Numbered from the stretch's first letter, positions 40,413 to 49,531 are shown. The stretch: DNA of 64,000 bases from F23-B02 sp946405205 (GCA_946405205.1 CAMJGL010000003.1:57492-121491); one strand, 5' to 3'. Notes: a model not told the origin generated them from the sequence alone. A program made the numbers and translations.

Positions 40413-42251
40413 ATGTGTGGAATAGTCGGATTTGTCGGAAGCGAACAGGCTGCGCCCATCCTGCTTGAGGGACTGGAAAGGCTTGAGTACCGCGGCTATG
40501 ACTCCGCGGGCATCGCTGTCGTTTCAAAAGATAAGGAGCTTCAGCTCAAAAAGGCCAAGGGCCGCCTGAAGGTCCTGAGCGATATAATCCAGGGCGGCAA
40601 GAGCGTTGAAGGCACCATAGGCATCGGCCACACCCGCTGGGCGACCCACGGCGAGCCGAACGACGTCAACGCCCATCCCCATCTCAGCGGCGACGGTAAG
40701 GTCGCCGTCGTCCACAACGGCATCATCGAAAACTATGTCGAGCTGAGGGATTTTCTCATCTCAAACGGCTATGAGTTCAAATCCGAGACCGACACCGAGG
40801 TCGTGACCCAGCTTCTTGCGTATTACTATGCCGAGTGCAATAATATGCTCGAGGCGGTGTTCAGAGTGCTGCGCCGCATCGAGGGCGCGTATGCGCTGGG
40901 CATTGTCTGCACCGATGAGCCGGAGCATTTCATCGCCGCGAGAAAGGACGCTCCCCTGCTTATCGGCTACGGCGAGGGCTGCAATTTCATCGCAAGCGAC
41001 GCGACCGCGATCATTAAGCACACAAGGGAAGTCTCCTACATGGAGGACGGCGAGGTGGCGGTGGTGTCCGCCGACGGAGTAAGCTTCTATAACTCCATGG
41101 AGCAGCCCATCGAGAAGGAGCGCCACACCATAGACTGGGACGTCTCCGCCGCGGAAAAGGGCGGCTACGCCCACTTCATGCTCAAGGAGATCATGGAGCA
41201 GCCCGAGGCCATCCGCAAGGCCGCCTTCCCCCGCATCCGCGATAACCGCATCTTCTTCGAGGATCTGAAGCTCGACGAGGAATATATCAGGAATATCAGT
41301 AAGCTGTACATAGTTGCCTGCGGCTCGTCATATCATGTTGGTGTGGTGGGAAAGTACAACCTTGAGCGTATGCTCCGCAAGCCTGTCGAGGTCTGCCTTG
41401 CCTCGGAGTTCCGCTACTGCGACCCGCTGGTGGACGATAAGACCCTCGTCATAGTCATAAGCCAGTCCGGCGAGACTCTTGACACCATGGCGGCTCTCAG
41501 GGAGGCCAAAGCTCTGGGCGCGCACATCCTGTCGATAGTAAACGTCGTCGGCAGCTCCATCGCAAGAGAATCGGATGACGTTATATACACATGGGCAGGG
41601 CCCGAGATCGCCGTCGCGACCACAAAGGCCTACAGCACCCAGCTCGTCCTGCTGAATATGCTGGGCATATACTTCGGAGATATTCTCGGCAATGTGAGCA
41701 AGGCCGAATACGCAAAGATGATCGACGCGCTGCTTCGCCTGCCCGGCCAGATGGAGCAGATGCTCGAGGATATCGAGGATATAAAGCATTTCGCCTCAAA
41801 GTACTTCAACCACAACTCCGTGTTTTTCATCGGACGCAATCTGGACTACGCGATGGGGCTTGAGGGCTCCTTGAAGCTCAAGGAGATATCCTACATCCAT
41901 TCCGAGGCCTATGCTTCCGGCGAGCTCAAGCACGGCACCATTTCCCTCATCGAGGACGGAACTCTGGTCATCGCGCTGGGCACCTATGCGCCCCTGTTCG
42001 ACAAGGCCATGAGCAACGTAGTTGAGGTCCAGGCAAGAGGCGCGGACGTCCTTGCCGTCACCACCGAGAGCCATGTGGCTGAGATGAAAAAGACCGTGGA
42101 GAACGTCATTGCCGTTCCCGAGTCACACACGATATTCCAGCCTTCTCTGGGCGTTGTTCCGCTGCAATTACTTGCGTACTATGTTGCGCTGCTGCGCGGT
42201 TGCGATATCGATAAGCCCAGAAATCTTGCAAAGTCGGTGACAGTTGAATAA
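40413..42251 (+). CDS. glmS: Glutamine--fructose-6-phosphate aminotransferase
   Basis: GlmS makes glucosamine-6-phosphate, the entry to cell-wall amino sugars. The 612-residue protein starts MCGIVGFVG with the nucleophilic Cys2 of the glutaminase domain (1-240). It has the RWATHGEPN loop, two SIS isomerase domains (SQSGETLDT near 350), and ends KPRNLAKSVTVE. The ATG immediately before the Cys codon is forced by the mechanism. The following murT gene starts directly at the stop codon. Confidence 0.97.
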   Translation: MCGIVGFVGSEQAAPILLEGLERLEYRGYDSAGIAVVSKDKELQLKKAKGRLKVLSDIIQGGKSVEGTIGIGHTRWATHGEPNDVNAHPHLSGDGKVAVVHNGIIENYVELRDFLISNGYEFKSETDTEVVTQLLAYYYAECNNMLEAVFRVLRRIEGAYALGIVCTDEPEHFIAARKDAPLLIGYGEGCNFIASDATAIIKHTREVSYMEDGEVAVVSADGVSFYNSMEQPIEKERHTIDWDVSAAEKGGYAHFMLKEIMEQPEAIRKAAFPRIRDNRIFFEDLKLDEEYIRNISKLYIVACGSSYHVGVVGKYNLERMLRKPVEVCLASEFRYCDPLVDDKTLVIVISQSGETLDTMAALREAKALGAHILSIVNVVGSSIARESDDVIYTWAGPEIAVATTKAYSTQLVLLNMLGIYFGDILGNVSKAEYAKMIDALLRLPGQMEQMLEDIEDIKHFASKYFNHNSVFFIGRNLDYAMGLEGSLKLKEISYIHSEAYASGELKHGTISLIEDGTLVIALGTYAPLFDKAMSNVVEVQARGADVLAVTTESHVAEMKKTVENVIAVPESHTIFQPSLGVVPLQLLAYYVALLRGCDIDKPRNLAKSVTVE

Positions 42252-43595
42252 TTGAAAAATCTGTTGGCATTTTTGGCGTGCGTGGTCTGTAAGGCCACGC
42301 ACTGCTTCTTACGACTGATAGGAAAAGGCGCGACCTCGCTCCCGGGAGTGCTCGCGCTGAGGATATGTCCGGATATACTGAGAAGGGCCGCCGAAGATGT
42401 TAATGTGATAGCCGTAACAGGCACAAACGGGAAAACAACCTCCGCGCGAATGACGGAAAAAGCCCTGCGGAACGCGGGGAAAAAAGTTTTCGCAAACCGC
42501 TCGGGGGCAAATCTTATAAGCGGCATAACCGCGGAATTTATCTTGAACCGCCGTCTTTCCGGCGGCGCGAAATGCGACTGGGCGGTCATCGAATGCGACG
42601 AGGCCGCCTGCCGCAGGGTGCTGGCGGAGATAAGACCCCGGGCGCTGCTGGTGACGAACCTTTTCCGCGATCAGCTCGACCGCTACGGCGCGGTCACAAC
42701 GCCGCGCGACAGTATCGCCGCCGGACTGAGGGCTTCGCCGGAGACGGTCGCCTGCCTCAACGCCGACTGCCCGATGGCCGCGAGCATCGCCGGGCAGATA
42801 CCCAATAAAACGGTGTATTTCGGCTTTTCCGACGGCAGAAAATCAAGGCCCGAGAGCGGGGAGGACAGCGTCTGCCCCGTCTGCGGAGCGCAGCTTCGGT
42901 ACAGCTATGTGACCTATGCAAACCTCGGCGGCTTTAGCTGCAAATGCGGCTTTGCGCGGCACAGGACAGATGTATCGGTGCGCGCCGTGCTCGACGACGG
43001 AAGCTTCCTGCTTGACGCGGCGGGCGACGGCGGCAGGCTGTGCCGGGCAGCGCTCCCGGGACTGTACAACATCTATAACGCCGCGGGCATGACGGCGGCA
43101 GTGACGGCGGCGGGCATAGAGCTTAAAAATGCCGTGGACGCGGCGGCGGATTTCGACTGCGGCTTCGGACGTATGGAGAGCTTCCCCCTCGGCAAAAAGG
43201 GCGCGAGGATGATACTCATAAAAAACGCCGCAGCCGCCGACCAGACCCTCGACTATCTGCGCAGCGTCAGGGAGCCGATGACCCTTGCGATGGCGGTGAA
43301 CGACCGCATCGCCGACGGAACGGATATCTCCTGGCTCGACGACGCGGATTTCGGGAAGCTTGCCCGTGTGAAAGAGCTCCGGCGGGTGCTCGTTGCCGGC
43401 GACAGGGCCGAGACCGCCGCGCAGCGTATAGAGCGCGAAAAAATCCACTGTGAAATCTTCAGGGATTATGATACACTTATAGACAGCCTTACGGATGAGG
43501 ACGCCTTCGTCTTTATCCTGCCCACCTACACGGCCATGCTGGAAATGCGCAAAAAGCTCGTGCGCAGGCTGGGCGGCAAAAACTTCTGGGAGTAA
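42252..43595 (+). CDS. murT: MurT-like Mur ligase (lipid II isoglutaminyl synthase subunit)
   Basis: The 447-residue protein has the Mur ligase P-loop VTGTNGKTTSARM (about 54-66), a zinc ribbon inside the central domain (CPVCGAQLRY ... CKCGF, about 205-232) and the C-terminal DUF1727 domain. MurT activates the D-Glu of lipid II for amidation by the glutaminase GatD. No gatD is next to it, which is unusual. The start codon is TTG immediately after the glmS stop, with a poor ribosome site, suggesting translational coupling. Confidence 0.88.
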   Translation: MKNLLAFLACVVCKATHCFLRLIGKGATSLPGVLALRICPDILRRAAEDVNVIAVTGTNGKTTSARMTEKALRNAGKKVFANRSGANLISGITAEFILNRRLSGGAKCDWAVIECDEAACRRVLAEIRPRALLVTNLFRDQLDRYGAVTTPRDSIAAGLRASPETVACLNADCPMAASIAGQIPNKTVYFGFSDGRKSRPESGEDSVCPVCGAQLRYSYVTYANLGGFSCKCGFARHRTDVSVRAVLDDGSFLLDAAGDGGRLCRAALPGLYNIYNAAGMTAAVTAAGIELKNAVDAAADFDCGFGRMESFPLGKKGARMILIKNAAAADQTLDYLRSVREPMTLAMAVNDRIADGTDISWLDDADFGKLARVKELRRVLVAGDRAETAAQRIEREKIHCEIFRDYDTLIDSLTDEDAFVFILPTYTAMLEMRKKLVRRLGGKNFWE

Positions 43596-43599
43596 ACAT

Positions 43600-44868
43600 A
43601 TGATACGTTTCCATAACGGCAGGGTGCTTACATTTGAACACGGTACTGAGCTTTCCGACTGCGAGGTCTGGACCGACGGCGGCGCGATAAGCTATGTCGG
43701 GCCGAAAAAGGCCGATATGCCCGCCTTTGAGCGGGAGATAGACTTAAACGGCGATCTGCTCATGCCCGGCTTTAAAAACGCGCACACCCATTCGGGCATG
43801 ACCTTCCTGCGCTCGCTTGCCGACGATATGCCCCTTGACCGATGGCTTTCGGAGCAGGTCTGGCCGCACGAGGCGAAGCTCAGTCCCGACGGGGCGTATG
43901 TCATGACCTGTCTTGCCGTTATGGAGTACCTCACAAGCGGGATAACCGCCTGCTTCGATATGTATTTTCACAATGACGCCTTCGTGCAGGCCTGCATCGA
44001 CACGGGCTTCCGCGCCGTGCTCTGCGGCGACATGAATGATTTCGACAGGGACTATCACGAGCTTGAGGATAAGTTTCTGCGCTATAACCGCGTGCATGAG
44101 CGCATATCCTACCGCATGGGCTTTCACGCTGAGTACACAACGTGCATGGAGCGCATGGAATATGTCGCCTCCCTTGTGGAAAAATACAAAACGCCCATGT
44201 TCGTCCATTCCTCGGAGACAAGGGCCGAGGTAGACGGCTGTATCGGGCGCTACGGCGTGACGCCGACGGTGCTTTTTGAAAAGCTCGGTATGTATAACTA
44301 CGGCGGCGGCGGCTTCCACTGCGTTTACATGAGCGATGAGGATATTGAGATATTCAAAAGGCGCGGCCTGTGGGCGGTGCTCAATCCCGCATCCAACCTG
44401 AAGCTTGCCAGCGGCATCGCGCCGGCGGCGCGGTTTATAAAGGAGGACATCGGCCTTGCCATCGGCACCGACGGCGCGGGCTCGAACAACGCCCTCGATA
44501 TGTTCAGAGAGATGTATCTTGTGACCGCCCTTGCCAAGTACAGGGAGGGCGACGCCTCCGCGGTCGACGCAAACGAGGTGCTGAAAATGGCCTGCGTCGG
44601 CGGCGCGAGGGCCATGGGGCTTCATGACTGCGACTGCATCGCCGTCGGCAAAAAGGCCGACCTTACCGTCATCGACCTGCACAGACCCAACATGAGGCCG
44701 ATAAACAACATAACAAAGAACGTCGTTTACGCAGGAAGCAAGGAGAACGTTCGCCTCACCATGGTAAACGGCAGGGTGCTGTACGAAAACGGCGAGTTTT
44801 ACATCGGCGAGGACGCGGAGAAGCTCTACGCCGAGGCAGATAAGATAATGAAGGTAATAAAAGCATGA
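43600..44868 (+). CDS. Amidohydrolase of the MTA/SAH deaminase (MtaD) type
   Basis: The 422-residue enzyme has metal-site motifs NAHTHSGMTFLR (about 60-71), a His in MGFHAEYT near 175, FVHSSETRAEV near 207, and IGTDGAGSNNALD near 287 with the catalytic Asp. The C-terminal beta-sandwich has GKKADLTVIDL. Relatives deaminate methylthioadenosine, S-adenosylhomocysteine or similar adenosines. GGGAG precedes the ATG; it overlaps the PHP gene by 4 nt. Confidence 0.87.
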   Translation: MIRFHNGRVLTFEHGTELSDCEVWTDGGAISYVGPKKADMPAFEREIDLNGDLLMPGFKNAHTHSGMTFLRSLADDMPLDRWLSEQVWPHEAKLSPDGAYVMTCLAVMEYLTSGITACFDMYFHNDAFVQACIDTGFRAVLCGDMNDFDRDYHELEDKFLRYNRVHERISYRMGFHAEYTTCMERMEYVASLVEKYKTPMFVHSSETRAEVDGCIGRYGVTPTVLFEKLGMYNYGGGGFHCVYMSDEDIEIFKRRGLWAVLNPASNLKLASGIAPAARFIKEDIGLAIGTDGAGSNNALDMFREMYLVTALAKYREGDASAVDANEVLKMACVGGARAMGLHDCDCIAVGKKADLTVIDLHRPNMRPINNITKNVVYAGSKENVRLTMVNGRVLYENGEFYIGEDAEKLYAEADKIMKVIKA

Positions 44869-45707
44869 GAGAGATAGACCTGCACACGCATACGGATATA
44901 TCCGACGGCTCGGAATCGCCGGAGAACACCGTCAGACACGCAAAGGAGCTCGGACTTCGGGCTATCGCCGTCACGGATCACGACAGCATAAACGGCGTGA
45001 AGGCGGCGCAGAAGGCGGGGGAGAAGTACGGCGTGGAGGTCGTGCCGGGCATGGAGCTCACCTGCGGCTGGTATGACAAGGAGGTACACATCCTCGCCTA
45101 CGATCTCGACCCGGACTCGGACAGGCTACCGCCGGTACTCAGCTGGGTGGTCGAGGATCGAAACGAGCGCAACAGAAAAATGATCGACCTTCTGGCAAAG
45201 GACGGCATCATGATAGACATCGACGAGCTTCAGGCAAAGCACCCGAACTCCACCATAGGAAGACCGCATTTCGCCCTGTGCCTCATAGAAGAGGGCATCG
45301 CCGACAGCGTGACCGACGCGTTCAAGCGCTTTCTCGACCCCGGGCGCAAGTACTATATCCGCCGCCATTTTCTGAGCCTTGAGGACGCCGTGAGGCTTAT
45401 AATATCGGCCGGCGGCAAGGCGGTCATAGCGCATCCGCGGCAGTACAGGATATCCGAGGACAGCCTTGCGGAGCTCATGCAGCGCGGCGCGGCGGCAGGA
45501 GTGTCGGGGCTTGAGTGCTTCTATTCCGGCTACGGGCCGGAGGATAATGAAAAATACCTCGCCATGGCGGAAAAGTACGGCTTCTGCCCAACGGCGGGCA
45601 GCGACTGGCACGGCAGCCATAAGCCGCATATCCATATGGGCAGCGGCATAAACGGCGAGCTGTGCGCGCCGTATGAGATACTGTCAAATCTGAGAGCCCA
45701 TAAATGA
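44865..45707 (+). CDS. PHP domain phosphoesterase (YciV/RNase AM-like)
   Basis: The 280-residue protein has the PHP metal motifs DLHTHTDISDG (5-15), AVTDHDSINGV near 35, GMELTC near 62, a later AHPRQY near 190 and GSDWHGSH near 245. E. coli members hydrolyse 3',5'-nucleotide bisphosphates or RNA 5' ends. It is the last gene of the glmS-murT-amidohydrolase operon. Confidence 0.87.
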   Translation: MREIDLHTHTDISDGSESPENTVRHAKELGLRAIAVTDHDSINGVKAAQKAGEKYGVEVVPGMELTCGWYDKEVHILAYDLDPDSDRLPPVLSWVVEDRNERNRKMIDLLAKDGIMIDIDELQAKHPNSTIGRPHFALCLIEEGIADSVTDAFKRFLDPGRKYYIRRHFLSLEDAVRLIISAGGKAVIAHPRQYRISEDSLAELMQRGAAAGVSGLECFYSGYGPEDNEKYLAMAEKYGFCPTAGSDWHGSHKPHIHMGSGINGELCAPYEILSNLRAHK

Positions 45708-45746
45708 AAAAGGACGTATGACCGCGGTCATGCGTCCTTTCATTTA
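45702..45746. terminator. Bidirectional terminator after the PHP gene
   Basis: Arms containing GGACG-t-ATGACC and GGTCAT-g-CGTCC, extended by AAATGAAA / TTTCATTT, lie between convergent genes. Confidence 0.85.
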
Positions 45747-45756
45747 TGTTCAATGT

Positions 45757-46638
45757 TCAGAATATGTCCTCGTTGACCTTCTGAGGCGGCAGCTCCAGAA
45801 TTGAGGGATCGGCTATGCAGCGGTTTATCAGCTTGAACACCGTTGCATAGTAGTGCCCGTCAACGGTGCGCTCATCCAGAACGAACTTGGCGTCGACATA
45901 TTTTCTGTCAACGACCTGTCCGTGGCGGTCAAGCTCGTGGACATGGCGCTTGGCGCCGAAGGCGACGAACACAGGCAGAGTGCCGAAATTGTATATGTGG
46001 TGGTAAATGGGGCCGATGCCGAGGGAGCCGAGGTCGGTTATGATCATGGAGCCGTGGAAGGGGCTCACATCAAGTACGGACTTGGGTATCAGGCCGAAGT
46101 AATCGCACACCCTGATAAGTCCGATAGCAGCGCGGATAAGGAAGCGGGGGAGCTTTGCGAACTTGTTCGCAAATTCCTCGGTGCCGTTCTCCTCGTCGGA
46201 ATTTTTGACCTCGTCGATGGCCGCGTTCATCTTGCGGTAAACGTCGAAGATGGTGTCTGTCGGCTCAAAAACGACCTTGATGGTGGTCTCGGTGGCGTCG
46301 ATGCTGAGGCTGCGCTTTACGGTCATGACGATCTCAATGTTGTTGCGTGCGAAGACCCGTCTGCCCACAACGAAACGGTTGAGACCGGGCAGATATGCGC
46401 AGGCGCGCACATAGGAAGCGATAAGAAGATGAAGCATGCCTATGCCCTTGTAGCCGCTGACGCGCTGCCTTCTGAACCAGCGGTCGGCCTCGGTTATCTC
46501 AAACGCCTGCTCATAATAATTCAGGGCGTCGTTTCTCTGGGGCATGATGAAGGGAATGAAATTGTAAAAGCCGTTCAGTGAGCGGATGCGTCGGCCATCG
46601 ACCCTGTCTCCGAAACGGCGCTTATAGTTGTTAGCCAT
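45757..46638 (-). CDS. E2-type acyltransferase-like protein lacking the catalytic histidine
   Basis: The 293-residue protein resembles the chloramphenicol-acetyltransferase-like catalytic domain of 2-oxoacid dehydrogenase E2 subunits. The active-site signature, normally DHRxxDG, reads DERTVDG (255-261), with Glu in place of His. There is no lipoyl domain or subunit-binding domain, and no E1 or E3 gene nearby. It is therefore unlikely to be a dehydrogenase component. Related stand-alone proteins occur in Clostridia with unknown function. The start follows GGAGG. Confidence 0.75.
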   Translation of the reverse strand: MANNYKRRFGDRVDGRRIRSLNGFYNFIPFIMPQRNDALNYYEQAFEITEADRWFRRQRVSGYKGIGMLHLLIASYVRACAYLPGLNRFVVGRRVFARNNIEIVMTVKRSLSIDATETTIKVVFEPTDTIFDVYRKMNAAIDEVKNSDEENGTEEFANKFAKLPRFLIRAAIGLIRVCDYFGLIPKSVLDVSPFHGSMIITDLGSLGIGPIYHHIYNFGTLPVFVAFGAKRHVHELDRHGQVVDRKYVDAKFVLDERTVDGHYYATVFKLINRCIADPSILELPPQKVNEDIF

Positions 46639-46721
46639 AGTTAACCTCCGAGAGTATACATTAGCAGTTAGATTATACAGACTTAATACCGATTTGGCAA
46701 GAAAAAACTGAGTTTTGATAT

Positions 46722-46868
46722 TTCGGAGGACAAAACCGGCTTTGCGAAAACCACTTGATGCAGCCTGAACGCCACTTGGCAAGGACTCAGGCCCGACGTC
46801 ACCATGCGGAGCTTTTCGATAAAGGGCGACAGCATCTGCAAAAAGCGGACTTTCCCCTGCCGGTCGAA
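46722..46868. ncRNA. Candidate structured RNA in a 630-nt gap
   Basis: Nested complementary segments suggest a folded transcript of about 150 nt: TTCG/CGAA and ACCGGC/GCCGGT at the ends (46735-46740 with 46859-46864), GATGC/GCATC inside (46757-46761 with 46832-46836), and an inner hairpin at 46763-46792 (GCCTGA/TCAGGC). Strand and promoter are unclear, and no protein frame looks credible. A separate 9-bp hairpin lies at 46938-46959. The rest of 46869-47040 is AT-rich with nothing recognised. Confidence 0.25.
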
Positions 46869-47040
46869 GAAAACGGGAATATAGTAAAACAAAAAACAAA
46901 CGAACGAAAATCCTGCGTTAAAACACAAACTATTTTGACGGTTCAAGGCTTTGAGCCGTGTGAAAAAACAGGCAAGCGATTGAAAGAAAATTAACTATTA
47001 AAATTGATTTAAGTTTGTCAATAAAAGTGACAAAAAATCC

Positions 47041-47150
47041 TTGAAAATCAACGGTTTTATTGTTATTATTCACCCATTAGGACAGGTATGTTTTACCTGT
47101 GCGCGCCGTGCCGGAAGCCACCGGCTCAGTGCGGGACGGGAAAGAAACAG
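47041..47150 (+). promoter_or_regulatory. V-ATPase promoter P1 and structured 5' leader
   Basis: TTGAAA (47041-47046), 17 nt, extended -10 TGTTATTAT (TATTAT at 47064-47069) predict a start near 47076. The RNA then folds at once: hairpin ACAGGTA/TACCTGT (47082-47100), and a second domain with CCGT/ACGG (47106-47109 with 47136-47139) enclosing GCCGG/CCGGC (47110-47125). About 120 nt of plain leader follow. The position is where riboswitches ahead of V-ATPase genes have been described; the class is not identified. Confidence 0.5.
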
Positions 47151-47179
47151 AAAAGAGTTAAAAAATTGACAGTTTGGTC

Positions 47180-47215
47180 TTGCACAGGAAGACACAAAGT
47201 GTTATATTCATAACA
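47180..47215 (+). promoter_or_regulatory. V-ATPase promoter P2 with inverted repeat over the -10
   Basis: TTGCAC (47180-47185), 17 nt, extended -10 TGTTATATT (TATATT at 47203-47208). The perfect inverted repeat TGTTAT-attc-ATAACA (47200-47215) covers the -10 and could be a repressor site. Confidence 0.5.
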
Positions 47216-47267
47216 ATAGCGTTGCTTAACTATTTGAATCAGAGACAAACCGAAAGGAGGGGCGTTA

Positions 47268-47582
47268 ATGGCGTTTGAGGAGATCGCGGGAATAGCCGCG
47301 GCCGAAGAGGAAGCAAAGCGCATCAAGGCGGAAGCCGAAGCGGAGGCCAAGCGTATGCTTGCCGAGGCGGAAAATACCGGCAAAGCCGAGGTGGAGGAAG
47401 CTTCAAAGAAGGCAGAGGCGGAAATTCTTAAGATGAAAAATGATGCGCAGGCCCGGGCCGAAGCAGAAGTGCAGGAGATATTCTCGGCGGCAGAGAACAA
47501 AAAGGCCGTACTCAGAGCGAAGGCCGAAAGCCGCTGCAAAAAGGCTGCGGAGCTTGTCACGGAAAGGATTGTGAACAGTTAA
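47268..47582 (+). CDS. ntpF: V-type ATPase peripheral stalk subunit (G/H type)
   Basis: The 104-residue protein is a single long charged helix rich in Ala, Glu and Lys, as expected of the peripheral stalk subunit that pairs with subunit E and links the V1 head to subunit I. It is the first gene of the nine-gene V-ATPase operon. AAAGGAGGGG precedes the ATG; the stop overlaps the next start (TAATG). Confidence 0.85.
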   Translation: MAFEEIAGIAAAEEEAKRIKAEAEAEAKRMLAEAENTGKAEVEEASKKAEAEILKMKNDAQARAEAEVQEIFSAAENKKAVLRAKAESRCKKAAELVTERIVNS

Positions 47583-49531
47583 TGGCCATTGAAAAAATGA
47601 AAAAGCTCCGGCTGATGGCTGTTCGCGGACAAAAGGAGGCACTGCTGCGGGATCTACTGCTGCTGGGCTGCGTGGAGGTATCCGAACCCGGGGAGACCGA
47701 GCTTGAGCCCGGGATCCGAAGCTGTCTTTCAAAAGAAAGCAGCGAGCTTCTTGGGTACAGGACAAGCCACGCCAAGCTCACACAGGCGGTCGAGCTGCTG
47801 CAGAAGTATGCACCGGCAAAGAAGCCGCTGCTGTCGCCGAAGCCCGAGACCGACAGCGAGGCTATCCTTGACGACAGTACGCTGCCGCAGACCATGGAGC
47901 TTGCCGGGGAGATAATCGGCAGGGATGAGCGCATCCGCCGCATAACGGCCGAGGAAAGCCGTATGCGCGGCCAGATCGAATCGCTCTCGCCGTGGCTGAG
48001 CCTCGACTATCCGCTTGAATGTGCCGGCACGGAGCGCTGCTCGGTCGTGCTGGGCGGGATCCCGGCGGCGATCGACGTCGGCAGCGCCGAGGCGGCGCTG
48101 ACCTCCGCGGCGGAGGAAGCGGAGCTCGTGCTCGTAAATTCGGATAAGACCCAGCACTATCTGGTGCTCATCTGTCTTAAAGAGGAGCTTTCCGCTGCTC
48201 TTGACAGTCTGAGGGAATACAGCTTTGCCGTTGCCAGCCTCGGCGGCATGAACGGCACGGCAAAGGAGTGCACCGAGCGTCTCGAAAGCGAGCTTGCCGG
48301 ACTTGCGGAGGAAAAGCTCCGGCTCACCGGCGATATCTGCGCTCAGAGCGGGCGCAGGCAGGAGCTTGAGCTGGCTGCCGACCGACTGAACGCGAAGATC
48401 GCCTGCGCGGAGGCGGAGGACAGGATGTACGGCATGGAAAGCACGGTCGTCCTGCAGGGCTGGGTGCTTGCCAAGAAGGTGCCCGAGCTTGAGGATTGCC
48501 TCAAAAAATACGACTGCGCATGGGAGCTGTCCGACCCCGAGCCGGAGGAGTATCCCGATGTTCCGGTAAAGCTCACGAACAATAAAATAACAAACGGCCT
48601 TAACATGGTCACGAATATGTACAGCCTGCCGGCGTACGACGGAGTCGACCCCAACCCGCTGATGGCGCCGTTCTTCATCCTGTTTTACGGGCTGATGATG
48701 GCGGATATGGGCTACGGTCTTCTGATGATAATCGCGGCGGTCGTCGCAATGAAGAAGATCAGGCCGCGGGCAGGTACGCTGTCGTTCTGCCAGCTCCTGC
48801 TGTGGGGCGGCATATCGACCTTCATCATGGGCGCACTTACCGGCGGCTTCTTCGGCGATGCGCTTGCGCAGTTGGGCAAAATACTCGGCAAGCCCGAGGG
48901 CTGGGGCGAACTTTGGTATCTGTTCAGCCCCATGACCGACAGTATGACGGTGCTCATAGGCGCAATGGTGCTCGGCTTTATCCACCTGAACACCGGCATG
49001 GTGATAAGCGTTGTGGAAAAGGTCAAAAAGGGCGATGCTGCAAGCGCCGTTTGGGAAGAGGGCTCGCTTTGGGTCATCTTCATAGGCGCGGCGCTGATGG
49101 TGTTTGACATCGGCAGCATAGGCGGTATTCCCGTAGTTCTGGTTCTCGGCTGCGTGATGCTGTTTTACGGCGGTTCGCGCGGGGCCAAGGGCTTCGGAAA
49201 GGTCACGAGCGTGTTCGGCACGCTGTATAACACCGTGACCGGCTGGTTCGGCGATATTCTTTCATATTCGCGAATCATGGCGCTGATGCTCGCCGGCTCC
49301 GTCATAGCGACGGTGTTCAATACAATAGGCGGCATAGCAAACAGCCTGTGGCTGTTTATCCCCGTGTTCATCATAGGACACGCATTGAACTTTGCGCTCA
49401 ACCTTCTGGGCTGCTATGTACACGACCTGAGACTTCAGTGTCTTGAGTACTTCGGCAAGTTCTATAAGGACGGCGGCAAAGCCTTCAATCCCTTGGCGAT
49501 AAATACAAAGTATTACGACATAGCAGAATGA
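47582..49531 (+). CDS. ntpI: V-type ATPase subunit I (a-type, ion half-channels)
   Basis: The 649-residue protein has a cytoplasmic stalk-binding half (1-350, two coiled-coil stretches) and a C-terminal membrane half with about seven helices (from about 365). The essential arginine lies in the last helix region in HDLRLQCLEYFGKFY (Arg617), matching the conserved Arg of NtpI that displaces the ion from the rotor. Confidence 0.93.
   Translation: MAIEKMKKLRLMAVRGQKEALLRDLLLLGCVEVSEPGETELEPGIRSCLSKESSELLGYRTSHAKLTQAVELLQKYAPAKKPLLSPKPETDSEAILDDSTLPQTMELAGEIIGRDERIRRITAEESRMRGQIESLSPWLSLDYPLECAGTERCSVVLGGIPAAIDVGSAEAALTSAAEEAELVLVNSDKTQHYLVLICLKEELSAALDSLREYSFAVASLGGMNGTAKECTERLESELAGLAEEKLRLTGDICAQSGRRQELELAADRLNAKIACAEAEDRMYGMESTVVLQGWVLAKKVPELEDCLKKYDCAWELSDPEPEEYPDVPVKLTNNKITNGLNMVTNMYSLPAYDGVDPNPLMAPFFILFYGLMMADMGYGLLMIIAAVVAMKKIRPRAGTLSFCQLLLWGGISTFIMGALTGGFFGDALAQLGKILGKPEGWGELWYLFSPMTDSMTVLIGAMVLGFIHLNTGMVISVVEKVKKGDAASAVWEEGSLWVIFIGAALMVFDIGSIGGIPVVLVLGCVMLFYGGSRGAKGFGKVTSVFGTLYNTVTGWFGDILSYSRIMALMLAGSVIATVFNTIGGIANSLWLFIPVFIIGHALNFALNLLGCYVHDLRLQCLEYFGKFYKDGGKAFNPLAINTKYYDIAE

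Noticed and set aside
46938..46959. tRNA-like segment with GGTTCAA
   Set aside because: It is a simple 9-bp hairpin; no acceptor, D or anticodon arms can be drawn around it.
46683..46994. Short frames on both strands in the gap before the V-ATPase operon
   Set aside because: No ribosome sites, atypical composition and no resemblance to proteins; the region reads better as RNA or spacer.
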